64,000 bases of DNA from Variovorax sp. PBL-H6 (GTDB lineage Bacteria > Pseudomonadota > Gammaproteobacteria > Burkholderiales > Burkholderiaceae_C): positions 4,588,001 to 4,652,000 of the forward strand of contig NZ_LR594659.1 in the NCBI RefSeq assembly GCF_901827155.1. Direction: 5' to 3'. The translations under genes and the position numbers were made by a program. Shown one piece after another: positions 1 to 11,086 of this stretch. The notes under the pieces were generated by a model that was not told the origin of the DNA, searched no databases, and worked only from the letters and a program-made list of their open reading frames with translations. Numbering within the stretch: the first letter of the stretch is position 1; every line of letters starts with the position of its first letter.

Positions 1-588
1 GGTCTCGAGCGCGATGGCGGTGGTCATGACCCGCGTGAAGCCGTCGATGTTGCCCCCGACGATCATCACCGCGCCGACCTCCGACACGGCGCGGCCGAAG
101 GCGGCGATCAGCACGGTGACCAGCGCGTAGCGCTCGTCCCACACCAGCAGCAGCGCTCGCACCAGGCCACGCGCACCGAGCGAGCGCAACTGCTCGCCGT
201 GGCCGCGGTCCGCGTCCTCGATGGACTGGCGCGTGAGGGCCGTGACCACCGGCAGCACCAGCAGCGTCTGCGCGAGCACCATGGCCTTGAAAGAGAACAA
301 CCAGCCCAGGAAGCCCAGCGGCCCCGAGCGCGACAGCAGGAGGTAGATCACCAGCCCCACCACCACCGAAGGCAGCGCCAGCAGCGTATTGAGCAAGGTG
401 AGCAGCAGCCCACGCCCCGCGAAGCGTGCAACCGCGAGCCAGGCGCCGAGCAGCAGGCCGAAGCCGCAGGCCAGCGCGCAGGCCGTGGCGCTGACGGCCA
501 GTGAACGGCCGACAATGGCAAGTAGCACGGGGTCGCCGGCGACCAGCAGGTGCCAGGCAGCGATGGCGCTGTCGGTGAAGGTGTTCAT
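1..588 (-). CDS. tupB: Tungstate ABC transporter permease TupB (C-terminus cut by window edge)
   Basis: The N-terminal 196 residues of an integral-membrane ABC permease are present; the rest lies beyond base 1. The protein begins MNTFTDSAIAAWHLL and has several hydrophobic segments. The EVGAVMIVGGNID stretch, followed by TRVMTTAIALET, is typical of the TupB/ModB group and sits around the cytoplasmic loop that contacts the ATPase. TupB would form the membrane channel of a tungstate (possibly molybdate) importer with TupA and TupC, which must lie to the left if present. The start at 588 faces a perfect inverted repeat and a divergent ModE-like regulator, which supports oxyanion uptake over another substrate. 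Family assignment is from remembered sequence. Confidence 0.82.
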   Translation of the reverse strand, partial: MNTFTDSAIAAWHLLVAGDPVLLAIVGRSLAVSATACALACGFGLLLGAWLAVARFAGRGLLLTLLNTLLALPSVVVGLVIYLLLSRSGPLGFLGWLFSFKAMVLAQTLLVLPVVTALTRQSIEDADRGHGEQLRSLGARGLVRALLLVWDERYALVTVLIAAFGRAVSEVGAVMIVGGNIDGFTRVMTTAIALET

Positions 589-636
589 CGGGGACGGCTG
601 GCTTAATTCGCGCAGTATCGGAAAGGCCGGCGCACA

Positions 637-660
637 ACCTATGCAAACACGTGCATAGGT
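637..660. promoter_or_regulatory. Perfect 9-bp inverted repeat, likely operator for the ModE-like regulator
   Basis: ACCTATGCA (637-645) and TGCATAGGT (652-660) are exact reverse complements around six bases. The repeat lies 49 bp upstream of the tupB start and 56 bp before the preferred regulator start at 716, so it is central to the divergent promoter region. It differs from the classical TATAT-rich ModE box, but position and symmetry argue for autoregulation plus control of tupB. Confidence 0.6.
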
Positions 661-715
661 GGAAGACGCACTCTGCATAATCCTCCGCGCCATCCCGGCC
701 TTCTCCTCCACCGTC

Positions 716-1813
716 GTGCAGCAGATCGAACTCTCCTACGCCATCGCCCCGCGCCGCAGCGGGCGCACGCTGATCCGCAATCCGCTCATGGAGCTGCTGC
801 ACGCGGTGCGCGAACACGGCTCCATCTCGGCCGCGGCGCGGGCGCTCGGCCTGTCGTACCGCCATGTCTGGGGCGAACTCAAGCATTGGGAGCAGGCCTT
901 GGGCCATCCGCTGGTCAGCGGTGAGCAGGGCCGCTCGGCCCAGCTCTCGGAATTCGGCGACAAGCTGCTGTGGGCCGAGCGGCAGGCGCAGGCCCGGCTG
1001 GCGCCGCAGATCGAGGCCCTGCATGCCGACCTGGAGCGCGCCTTCGCCATGGCCTTCGACGACGGCCTGCACGTGCTCAGCCTGCATGCCAGCCACGACG
1101 ATGCGCTGGTGCTGCTGCGCGCCCACGCGGCCGAGCGTGCGCGGCTGCAGCTCGACATCCGCTTCACCGGCAGCGTGGACGCGATCAGCGCACTCAACCA
1201 GGGGCGCTGCGTGATGGCGGGTTTCCACACGCTGGAGCGACCGCCGGCCGGCTCGCTCGCACAGCGCACCTACAAGCCGCTGCTCAAGCCCGGGCTGCAC
1301 AAGCTGATCGGCTTTGCGCGCCGTACGCAGGGCCTGATCGTCGCGCCCGGCAATCCGCTGGGCCTGCGCAGCATCGGCGATGTGGCGCGGCAGCGCGCAC
1401 GCTATGTGAACCGTGCCCTCGGCACCGGCACGCGGGTGCTGCTGGACGAGCTGCTGGTGCAGGAAGGGCTGGACGCGAACGTGCTCGAGGGCTATGCGCG
1501 CGACGAGCCCTCGCACACGGCGGTCGCCCATGCGGTGGCATCCGGCCGGGCCGACGCGGGCCTTGGAATCGAATCGGCCGCGCGGGGCGCGAACCTTGGC
1601 TTCGTGCCGCTGGTTCACGAGCGTTACCACCTTGCCTGTCTCAAGTCGGCGCTGGACCAGCCGGCTATCCAGGCCTTGCTCGCGCTGCTGCGCAGCGCCG
1701 GGTGGCAGCACCAGCTCGGCACGTTGGCGGGCTACGAGAGCGCCGGCAGCGGCGAGGTGCAGTCGCTGAGCGCGCTGCTGCCGTGGTGGCGCTTCAAGGC
1801 GCCGAAGCGGTAG
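716..1813 (+). CDS. ModE-type HTH regulator fused to a periplasmic-binding-like domain
   Basis: From a GTG at 716 this is 365 residues. Residues ~20-85 form a LysR/ModE-type winged helix (SISAAARALGLSYRHVWGEL). The remainder resembles the PBP-like domain of proteins annotated as molybdate-binding HTH regulators (COG1910 type), which probably senses tungstate or molybdate in the cytoplasm. A GTG at 659 extends the frame but would begin inside the inverted repeat at 637-660, so the later start is preferred; no strong ribosome site marks either. Divergence from tupB suggests it controls the tup genes. Sensing both oxyanions or only one cannot be told from the sequence. Confidence 0.75.
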   Translation: MQQIELSYAIAPRRSGRTLIRNPLMELLHAVREHGSISAAARALGLSYRHVWGELKHWEQALGHPLVSGEQGRSAQLSEFGDKLLWAERQAQARLAPQIEALHADLERAFAMAFDDGLHVLSLHASHDDALVLLRAHAAERARLQLDIRFTGSVDAISALNQGRCVMAGFHTLERPPAGSLAQRTYKPLLKPGLHKLIGFARRTQGLIVAPGNPLGLRSIGDVARQRARYVNRALGTGTRVLLDELLVQEGLDANVLEGYARDEPSHTAVAHAVASGRADAGLGIESAARGANLGFVPLVHERYHLACLKSALDQPAIQALLALLRSAGWQHQLGTLAGYESAGSGEVQSLSALLPWWRFKAPKR

Positions 1814-1867
1814 CCGAAGGCGCGGCTTCGCGCTGCGAAATCGCCGGGTCGGCGTACCAGGCCCTGG

Positions 1868-2368
1868 TCAACGCAGCTTGCGGTCCTCGCGCTTGGCGTC
1901 GGCCATCGCCTCGGGCTCCAGTTCCTCGGCCGAGCGATTGAGGCGGACGAACAGGCCCCATCCGGCCAGCAGGAGCGCGACCGAACCCACCAAGCTGCCT
2001 GCATACAGCAGTTGCGCCGGTTCGTCGCGCGCCCTGAACGTGGCCACCAGCCCTTCGACCGCCAGGGCCACCACGATGACCACCATGAAACGCGACAGGA
2101 AGCGACGCACGCGGGTAGGCGCGCTGATGTGCGCGTCGCGCACCACTTCCTCCTCGGTGATGGTCTGTGCCACCTGCAGCGCGACCACCGCCGCAGCCAG
2201 CAGGCCCACCGCCTCGATGATCGATTCCGCGGCCGCGCGGTCGAATCCCTCGCCCACGGCCGACCAGCCGATACGCGCCGACACGGCAATCAGCATCAGC
2301 GCTGCGCAGGCGAAGAGCAGTGCCATGAAGGCATGAATGCCGGAGAACACGCGCCGCAGCCATTTCAT
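1868..2368 (-). CDS. Conserved hypothetical membrane protein
   Basis: This protein of 166 residues has about four hydrophobic segments (roughly 13-35, 50-70, 93-112 and 120-142), ending in a charged tail (DAKREDRKLR). A GGAG lies eight bases before the ATG at 2368, which supports the start. I recognise no catalytic motif. It lies between the oxyanion regulator and the DUF4259 gene with no clear operon partner. It may be an inner-membrane protein of unknown role. Confidence 0.6.
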   Translation of the reverse strand: MKWLRRVFSGIHAFMALLFACAALMLIAVSARIGWSAVGEGFDRAAAESIIEAVGLLAAAVVALQVAQTITEEEVVRDAHISAPTRVRRFLSRFMVVIVVALAVEGLVATFRARDEPAQLLYAGSLVGSVALLLAGWGLFVRLNRSAEELEPEAMADAKREDRKLR

Positions 2369-2417
2369 TGTCAGGCTCCGTTTGTTGTTGGATGCCGCAG
2401 TGTCGCGTTCTTTGTGT

Positions 2418-2921
2418 CTAGCGACTGTCAGCCGGGGCCCTTTGCTTGGCGCACAACAACGAGTTGCGAAGACGCGCCGCCAAGCGCTGCACGCTCGCTG
2501 TCCACCGGTTCGGCTTCTCTTCCGCCCACTGCTGCGCGAGCTCTGAAGACGCGGGTTCCGTCACGCGGACCATGGCCTGCGCCGCGCGTGGCGCCAGTGC
2601 GCGCAGCTGCTCGGGCGGCGTCGCGGACAGGCATGGCGCCACCCTCGTCTTCGGGGCCGCGCCGTTGCTGCCGAGTGCGCTGGCGATGAGCTCGGCGGCA
2701 GCCACGGCGGCGGCTCCATCATCGGCATCGACAAAGCTCGCCGTCAGCGCCATGTCGATGGCCTGGGCCACCACGGTGGCGTCGGTGGAGCGCGCGCATT
2801 CCGCCAGGAAGTCCTGCGCGGCATCGTTGTCGAAGGCGCCCTCGCCCCAGGCACCCGCCCGGACCGGCAAGGTCAGCATCCATGCGAGGACGGCGACGCA
2901 GGCGCGCCTGGACACGTTCAT
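2418..2921 (-). CDS. DUF4259 domain protein with signal peptide
   Basis: This 167-residue protein opens with an export signal (MNVSRRACVAVLAWMLTLPV, cleavage near residue 23). It is followed directly by WGEGAFDNDAAQDFL, the hallmark of DUF4259, whose members begin with a W-G-x-G-x-F-x-N-D motif. Function is unknown in the family. Most DUF4259 proteins I recall are cytosolic, so the signal peptide is a small oddity. The start codon overlaps the end of the DUF72 gene by four bases (ATGA), so the two are probably co-translated. Confidence 0.7.
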   Translation of the reverse strand: MNVSRRACVAVLAWMLTLPVRAGAWGEGAFDNDAAQDFLAECARSTDATVVAQAIDMALTASFVDADDGAAAVAAAELIASALGSNGAAPKTRVAPCLSATPPEQLRALAPRAAQAMVRVTEPASSELAQQWAEEKPNRWTASVQRLAARLRNSLLCAKQRAPADSR

Positions 2922-3835
2922 GCGGCGAATTCTCCATCGGGGCCCAGCCCGGTGGCCACGCCCAGGCGCCGCGCGAGGTTCGCGGCGTCATAGGGTGCAT
3001 GCACCTTGGCGTCGTTGTCGAAATAGCAATACACATCGCGCGCGGCGCGGCGCGGCGCAGCGCGCGTCGAGGCCTTGCGAGCATCCTCCACCTGCCGGCC
3101 ATGGCGCCAGGCATCGATGCGCGCGGCCCACCGGTCCAGCGCGGCATCGTCGTAGCCGCTGGCATAGAGCTCCTTGTCGCCATGCAGCCGCAGGTAGACG
3201 AAATCGGCGGTCAGGTCCTCGATCAACGGCCACCGGCCGGCGGTGTCGGCGACCACCAGCGCGATGCCGTGCTGGCGCAATTGGGCGATGAAAGCCGGGT
3301 CGACGAAGCTCGGATGGCGCACTTCCACCGCGTGCCGCAGCGCCCGCTTCGCGGAACGCTTGAGCCAGCTCCGGCCCTCGAGCCGCTCGTCATGCTCGCG
3401 CGCAAGCGCCAGTGCCGCGCTCGTGTCGCGCGGCAGCAGCGAGAAAAAATCTTCGAGCCGCTCTGGCTCATAGGCCATCGAAGGTGGCAGCTGCCACAGG
3501 AACGGCCCCAGCTTCGCGCGCAAGGCGAGCACGCCCGAGGCCAGGAAGTTCGCCAGCGCGATGCGGATGTCCTTCAGCCGCCGCATGTGCGTGATGTAGC
3601 GCGAGCCCTTGACTGCGAACACGAAACCGTCGGGCGTCTCGTCGTGCCAGGCGAGGTACGACTCTGGCCGTTGCAGCGAATAGAAGGACCCGTTGAGTTC
3701 GATGGTGGGCAGCATGCGCGAGGCGAAAGCCAGTTCCTGGCGCTGCGGCAAGCCCTTGGGATAGAACTTGCCTCGCCAGGGCGCATAGCGCCAGCCTGAG
3801 ATGCCGACGCGGGTCTCGCCGGGTGTTCCAGCCAT
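2918..3835 (-). CDS. DUF72 family protein
   Basis: This protein of 305 residues starts MAGTPGETRVGISGWRYAPW and carries GKFYPKGLPQRQELAFAS, NGSFYSLQ and FAVKGSRYITH, the conserved core of the DUF72 TIM-barrel family. The family is widespread and uncharacterised biochemically; some members sit near metal or nucleic-acid genes, which is not informative here. It overlaps the DUF4259 gene downstream. A glycoside-hydrolase-like barrel fold is expected from family knowledge, but no activity is assigned. Confidence 0.8.
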   Translation of the reverse strand: MAGTPGETRVGISGWRYAPWRGKFYPKGLPQRQELAFASRMLPTIELNGSFYSLQRPESYLAWHDETPDGFVFAVKGSRYITHMRRLKDIRIALANFLASGVLALRAKLGPFLWQLPPSMAYEPERLEDFFSLLPRDTSAALALAREHDERLEGRSWLKRSAKRALRHAVEVRHPSFVDPAFIAQLRQHGIALVVADTAGRWPLIEDLTADFVYLRLHGDKELYASGYDDAALDRWAARIDAWRHGRQVEDARKASTRAAPRRAARDVYCYFDNDAKVHAPYDAANLARRLGVATGLGPDGEFAA

Positions 3836-3958
3836 GCTTTCCTGGGCTCTGAAGGAGCCTTCGCGTACGGGCCCGCGCGGGATGCCGTGCCTCGGCGCGC
3901 GATTTTGTGTGGTGGCACGGCCTCGCCGTGAAGGACAAGGCCGCGCCTGCCGCCCTTG

Positions 3959-4705
<747 letters not shown>

Positions 4706-4744
4706 GGTCTTGCTCCCTCCCCCAGCGGCAGAGGAAGCAAGACC
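4706..4744 (-). promoter_or_regulatory. Hairpin sequestering the livF ribosome-binding site
   Basis: In the leftward transcript, GGTCTTGCTTCCTC (4744-4731) can pair with GAGGGAGCAAGACC (4719-4706), 13 of 14 positions, with an 11-base loop. The second strand contains the purine-rich ribosome site and ends one base before the livF ATG. Translation of livF would therefore need the hairpin opened, for example by ribosomes finishing livMG 17 bases upstream. Confidence 0.6.
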
Positions 4745-4760
4745 GGAAGCAATGCGCCGC

Positions 4761-6599
<1,839 letters not shown>

Positions 6600-6803
6600 T
6601 GGCAAACCTCCCGACGGCTTGTCGCTTCAGCCTGCGAGCCGGCGGGGTCTTGGACTTTGAGAACACTCATGGTAGTGCTCGCTTCCCCTCGCTTGCGCCC
6701 TCTCCCTCGGGGAGTGGGCTGGGGTGAGGGCGCTTTGGCTGTCGATTCGTACTGTGCGCTCGTTCGGAGGCTGGAGCCGGGGCGTCGTCCCGGCAGCCGA
6801 GTC

Positions 6804-6831
6804 ACTTTCTTTTGCTTCGCCAAAAGAAAGT
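6804..6831. repeat. Perfect 11-bp hairpin in left arm
   Basis: ACTTTCTTTTG (6804-6814) and CAAAAGAAAGT (6821-6831) are exact reverse complements around CTTCGC. The same hairpin recurs in the right arm at 7451-7461/7468-7478. It may act as a transcription or processing signal within the liv message. Confidence 0.75.
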
Positions 6832-7109
6832 AACCAAAGAAAAGGCGACCCCACTGGCCGCGACCCTCCGCTTCGCTGCGGGCAACCTGCGGTGCTCGCT
6901 TTTCGCGGGGTCCGCGCAAACTCGCTGCGCTCAAACACGCGCGGCCCTGATCCGCGAAAAGCTCCGCTCCTCGGCGCGGCCAGAGGGGATTTGAACTCCA
7001 ACGCGCCATGGCGCGTCCTTCTGTGGAGTGCAGATCGGCGTGAACTCTGGGTCCTCGCTCACGTCGACACTCGCGCACACGCACACGCACACGCACAGGT
7101 GCAGGCACA

Positions 7110-7176
<67 letters not shown>

Positions 7177-7288
7177 AGCGATGCACATGCGCGTGCTCCC
7201 GTTCGCACGCATACGCACGCACCTGTTCGAGGCCTCGCGCAGCGAGGCCGTCGGTGGCCGAGCGAAGCAATGGCCCGACTGGTCCCCC

Positions 7289-7533
7289 ATCCCCTCTGCG
7301 CGTGCCGAGGAGCGGAGCCTTTCGCGGAAAAAGGGCCGCGCGTGTTTGAGCCGCAGGCGAGTTTGCGCGGACCCCGCGAAAAGCGAGCACCGCAGGTTGC
7401 CCGTAGCGAAGCGAAGGGTCACGCGCAGTGGGGTCGCCTTTTCTTTGGTTACTTTCTTTTGGCGAAGCAAAAGAAAGTGACTCGGCCGCCGGGACGAACC
7501 CCCGGCTCCTGCCTCCGAACAAGCGCAAAGTAC
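7289..7533. repeat. Right arm of the inverted-repeat element
   Basis: This arm is the reverse complement of 6749-6990 with scattered substitutions. It carries the second copy of the 11-bp hairpin at 7451-7478 and ends about 88 bp from the livH stop codon. Confidence 0.75.
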
Positions 7534-7620
7534 AAATCGAAATAGACGTGCAAATCAGAGCCCCGGTGCCGCCCCAACCCTCCCACAGAGGCCGAGAGAG
7601 CAAATCGGAAACCAGCGCGC

Positions 7621-8649
7621 TCATTCCTCATCCTCCACATGCCGGCTGCTCAACGAGCGCCACCACAGCACCGGGATGATCAGCGTGAACACGAAGACCT
7701 CCTTGAACGCACTCGCCCAGAAGGACGAGAAGGCCTCGAGCTGCCCCACGATCAGCGCCCCCACCAATGCCAGCGGGTAACTCGCCAGCCCGCCGACGAT
7801 CGCCGCCACGAAGCCTTTCAGCCCGATCAGGAAGCCGGTGTCGTAGTAGATGGTGGTGATCGGCGCGATCAGCAGCCCGGAGACCGCGCCGATCGCTGCT
7901 GCCAGCGCGAAGCTCAGGTCGCCCGAAAGCCCGGTGGGAATGCCCATCAGCCGAGCACCGACACGATTGATCGCGGTCGCGCGCAGCGCCTTGCCCACGA
8001 TCGAGCGTTCGAAGAACAGGAACATCAAGACCACCAGCGCAGCCGTGACCGCCACGACCACCAGCGACTGGCCGGTGACCGCGACTCCGCCCAGGTCTAC
8101 CCGCATCTCGGAAAAGGCCGGCGTGCGCGAGCCCTCGGCGCCGAAGAACAGCAACCCCAGGCCCACGAGCACGCCGTGCAGCGCCACCGACACGATCAGC
8201 AGCGTGAGCACGGTCGCATCGGCCAGCGGCCGGTAGGCCAGCCGGTAGAGCAGCGGGCCCAGCGGCACGATCACGGCAAACGCGGCGAGCGTCTGGGTGA
8301 ACTGCGATTCGGGCCGCAGCAGCAGCACCAGCGCGCACGCCACCAGCGGCAGCACCACGCACCAGGCGAGTGTCGAAACCCAATCGACGGCCACGCCGCG
8401 CTTCCACCGCCACAGTTCGACGATGAGTGCCGCCGCAGCCAGCACCAGCAGCAGCCACAGCGTGGCAGGCACCCGGCCAGCCTGCAGCGCCACGACCGAC
8501 AGCGCGCTGAAGGCCACGAATTCCCCTTGCGGGATGAAGATGACGCGGGTCACGGAGAACACCAGCACCAGGGCCAGGGCCATGAGCCCGTAGATCGCGC
8601 CGTTCACGATGCCGTCCTGCCCCAGGATCAGGGCGATTTGCAAATCCAT
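7621..8649 (-). CDS. livH: LivH-type ABC transporter permease
   Basis: This 342-residue membrane protein begins MDLQIALILGQDGIVNGAIY and has VTRVIFIPQGEFVAFSA and VGKALRATAINRVGARLMGI, the signature loops of LivH permeases. About nine hydrophobic segments are visible. At about 340 residues it is longer than E. coli LivH (~308), with extra sequence around residues 60-110 including a tryptophan-rich stretch (LWRWKRGVAVDW). It pairs with the LivM half of the fusion protein to form the channel. The distance to livMG (about 1 kb of repeat element) is unusual for subunits needed in equal amounts. Confidence 0.9.
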   Translation of the reverse strand: MDLQIALILGQDGIVNGAIYGLMALALVLVFSVTRVIFIPQGEFVAFSALSVVALQAGRVPATLWLLLVLAAAALIVELWRWKRGVAVDWVSTLAWCVVLPLVACALVLLLRPESQFTQTLAAFAVIVPLGPLLYRLAYRPLADATVLTLLIVSVALHGVLVGLGLLFFGAEGSRTPAFSEMRVDLGGVAVTGQSLVVVAVTAALVVLMFLFFERSIVGKALRATAINRVGARLMGIPTGLSGDLSFALAAAIGAVSGLLIAPITTIYYDTGFLIGLKGFVAAIVGGLASYPLALVGALIVGQLEAFSSFWASAFKEVFVFTLIIPVLWWRSLSSRHVEDEE

Positions 8650-8724
8650 GCATCCACTCCGACGCAGAGCGCCAAGGCTCCCATTGACTCATTGCTCCAA
8701 AACGAACGCGGCCCCCTTCGGGAA

Positions 8725-8815
8725 ACACCGCGGAACCGGCTTTGCCGGGCCGCTGGTGTTGCCCCCGGCAGGGGTGGGCGGCTACACGAAGTGAGCCAAC
8801 CTGGGGGCGAGCTTA
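8725..8815. repeat. Dispersed hairpin repeat, copy 1, ending at the livK stop codon
   Basis: The segment starts ACACCGCGGAACCGG and shares about 80-90 bases with 42910-43005, including a nested hairpin (CCGGC-TTT-GCCGG inside ACACC...GGTGT) and the ending GAGCTTA-like run. The last three bases supply the TAA stop of livK on the minus strand. It may act as a transcript end or stability element between livK and livH. Confidence 0.75.
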
Positions 8816-9964
8816 GTCTTGCGGCTGGTACTTCCAGGCGCCGTTTTCGATCTTCACCATCACGCGCGCGCGCTGGTCCAGGCCCAGGTGGTCAGTCGGG
8901 GACATGGTGAAGATGCCATGCGCGCCGGGGACGTTCTTCACCTCTTCCAGCGCATCGCGCAGCGCGGCGCGGAAGGCCGGCGTGCCGGGCTGCGCCTTCT
9001 TCAGCGCGACAGGGATCGCGGCGTTCATGATCAGGCCGGCATCCCAGGCATGGCCGCCGAAGGTCGACACGCTGCCCTTGCCGTTGGCCGCTTCGTAGGC
9101 ATTGACGTAGGCCAGCGCGGACTTCTTGAGCGGATGCGAATCGGGCAGTTGCGACGCCACCAGCATCGGGCCGGACGGCAGCAGCGTGCCCTCGACGTCC
9201 TTGCCGCCGACGCGCAGGAAGTCGGAGTTGGCGACGCCGTGGGTCTGGTAGATCTTGCCGGCGTAGCCGCGCTCCTTGAGCGTCTTCTGCGGCAGAGCGG
9301 CCGGGGTGCCGGAGCCGGCGATCAGCACGGCGTCGGGCTTGGCGGAGATGAGCTTGAGCGTCTGGCCGGTGACCGAGGTGTCGCTGCGAGCATAGCGCTC
9401 GTTGGCCACGACCTTGAGCTTTCTCAACTCGGCGGCCTTGGTGAATTCCTGGAACCAGCCTTCGCCGTAGGCGTCGGAAAAGCCGATGAAGCCGACCGTC
9501 TTCACGCCGTTGGCTGCCATGTGCTCGGCGATGGCGAGCGACATCATGATGTCGTTCTGCGGGGTCTTGAAGACCCACTTGCGCTTGGCGTCCATGGGCT
9601 CGACGATGCGCGACGAGGCGGCCATCGAAATCATCGGCACCTTCTCCTCGGCCACCACGTCGATCATGGCCAGCGAGTTGGGCGTGACGGTGGAGCCGAG
9701 CACGATGTCGACCTTGTTCTCGCTGATCAGCTTGCGCGTGTTCGACACCGCGGCCGTGGTGTCGGAGGCATCGTCGAGCACGATGTAGTTGATCTTCTGC
9801 CCGCCGATGGTCTTCGGCATGAGTGCGATGGTGTTCTTTTCGGGAATGCCGAGGGAGGCGGCGGGCCCGGTTGCCGACAAGGTGACGCCGACATTGATGT
9901 CGGCGTGCGCGGCAAAGGCCATGGCGCACAGCAGTGCCACGCCGAGGCGGGTGAAAGAACTCAT
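8813..9964 (-). CDS. livK: ABC transporter periplasmic substrate-binding protein, LivK family
   Basis: This 383-residue protein has a signal peptide (cleavage after AFAAHA near residue 21), then INVGVTLSATGPAASLG, the opening of family-1 (Peripla_BP_6) binding proteins. It captures the ligand for LivH/LivMG/LivF. It starts only 33 bp after paaE on the same strand. I therefore infer that the ligand is phenylacetate or another aromatic acid feeding the Paa pathway; leucine-type amino acids remain possible. Its stop codon coincides with the edge of a dispersed repeat. Confidence 0.88.
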   Translation of the reverse strand: MSSFTRLGVALLCAMAFAAHADINVGVTLSATGPAASLGIPEKNTIALMPKTIGGQKINYIVLDDASDTTAAVSNTRKLISENKVDIVLGSTVTPNSLAMIDVVAEEKVPMISMAASSRIVEPMDAKRKWVFKTPQNDIMMSLAIAEHMAANGVKTVGFIGFSDAYGEGWFQEFTKAAELRKLKVVANERYARSDTSVTGQTLKLISAKPDAVLIAGSGTPAALPQKTLKERGYAGKIYQTHGVANSDFLRVGGKDVEGTLLPSGPMLVASQLPDSHPLKKSALAYVNAYEAANGKGSVSTFGGHAWDAGLIMNAAIPVALKKAQPGTPAFRAALRDALEEVKNVPGAHGIFTMSPTDHLGLDQRARVMVKIENGAWKYQPQD

Positions 9965-9997
9965 GAAGGTCTCCGGTAGTTGAAAAAACGTGTGCGC

Positions 9998-11083
9998 TCA
10001 GCGTTCGTCGAAGGACAGCCGCACGCGCTCGGTCAGGGGGTGTGCCTGGCAGGTGAGGATAAAGCCACCCGCGACCTCATTCTTGTCGAGCGCGAAGTTG
10101 CGCTCCATCCGCACTTCCCCTTCCAGGAGCTTGGCGCGGCAGGTGCCGCACACGCCGGAGGTGCAGGAATACGGCACCTCCAGGCCGGCGGAAGACGCCG
10201 CGTCCAGGATGCTGGGCTGCCCCAGCGTGTACGGGATCTCCCGCGCGATACCGTCGCGCACGATGGTGATGCGCGCGGTCTCGGCATCGCCCGGCTGCGG
10301 CTCGTGCACGACCGCGCCTACCGTGCCGCTGGGCGACTGGGCGAGGCCGAAGCGCTCGATGTGGATGCGCTCCTCGGGCACGCCGGCCTCCAGGAGCGCG
10401 GCCTCGGCCTCGTCGTTCATCTGGAAGGGGCCGCAGACATAGACGTGGTCGATGCTGCCGGGTGCCACCAGGCCCCTGAGGAACTCGGCGATCTTCTCGC
10501 GGTTCATCAGGCCGGCGTTGATGGGCACGTCGGTGTGCTCGTCGGAGAACACGAGCTGCAGCGACAGGCGCGTCATGTAGCGGTTCTTCAGGTCCTCGAT
10601 TTCTTCCTTGAACATCGTGGACCGGAGCTGCCGGTTGCCGTAGATGAGAGTGAAGCGCGAATGCGGCTCGCGCGCCAGCACCGTCTTCATGATGGAGAGG
10701 ATGGGCGTGATGCCGCTGCCGCCCGCGATGCCTACGTGGTGGCGCCGTGCGTCGGGCTCAATCGGCACGAAGAAGCGGCCCTGTGGCGCCATCACCTGCA
10801 GCGTGTCGCCGGGCTGGAGGCTGCTGTTGATCCAGTTGGAGAACAGGCCCTGCTGCACCTTGCGCACGCCGACCCGCAACTCGCCGTCGTCCACCCCGGC
10901 GCAGATGGAGTAGGAGCGGCGCAGGTCCTGGCCGTCGATCTCCTTGCGCAGCGTGAGGTACTGGCCCTGGGTGAAGCCGAACACGCCGCGCAGTTCCTCC
11001 GGCACGTCGAAGGAGACGATCACCGCCTCGGCGGTGTCGGGCTCGATGCTGCGCACGCGCAGCGGGTGGAAGATGACGCTCAT
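9998..11083 (-). CDS. paaE: Phenylacetyl-CoA epoxidase reductase PaaE
   Basis: This protein of 361 residues transfers electrons from NAD(P)H through FAD and a 2Fe-2S centre to the PaaABC epoxidase in the cytoplasm. Residues ~1-105 form the FAD domain (RRSYSICAG), ~110-235 the nucleotide domain (GIAGGSGITPILSI) and ~270-361 the plant-type ferredoxin, with cysteines at 307, 312, 315 and 345 (CTSGVCGTC...C). Length and domain order match PaaE. It follows paaD by three bases, placing it at the end of the catalytic genes. Confidence 0.96.
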   Translation of the reverse strand: MSVIFHPLRVRSIEPDTAEAVIVSFDVPEELRGVFGFTQGQYLTLRKEIDGQDLRRSYSICAGVDDGELRVGVRKVQQGLFSNWINSSLQPGDTLQVMAPQGRFFVPIEPDARRHHVGIAGGSGITPILSIMKTVLAREPHSRFTLIYGNRQLRSTMFKEEIEDLKNRYMTRLSLQLVFSDEHTDVPINAGLMNREKIAEFLRGLVAPGSIDHVYVCGPFQMNDEAEAALLEAGVPEERIHIERFGLAQSPSGTVGAVVHEPQPGDAETARITIVRDGIAREIPYTLGQPSILDAASSAGLEVPYSCTSGVCGTCRAKLLEGEVRMERNFALDKNEVAGGFILTCQAHPLTERVRLSFDER

Positions 11084-11086
11084 GGC

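Noticed and set aside
3884..3921. Inverted repeat GCCGTGCC/GGCACGGC after livF as a terminator
   Set aside because: The loop is 22 bases and no T run follows on either strand.
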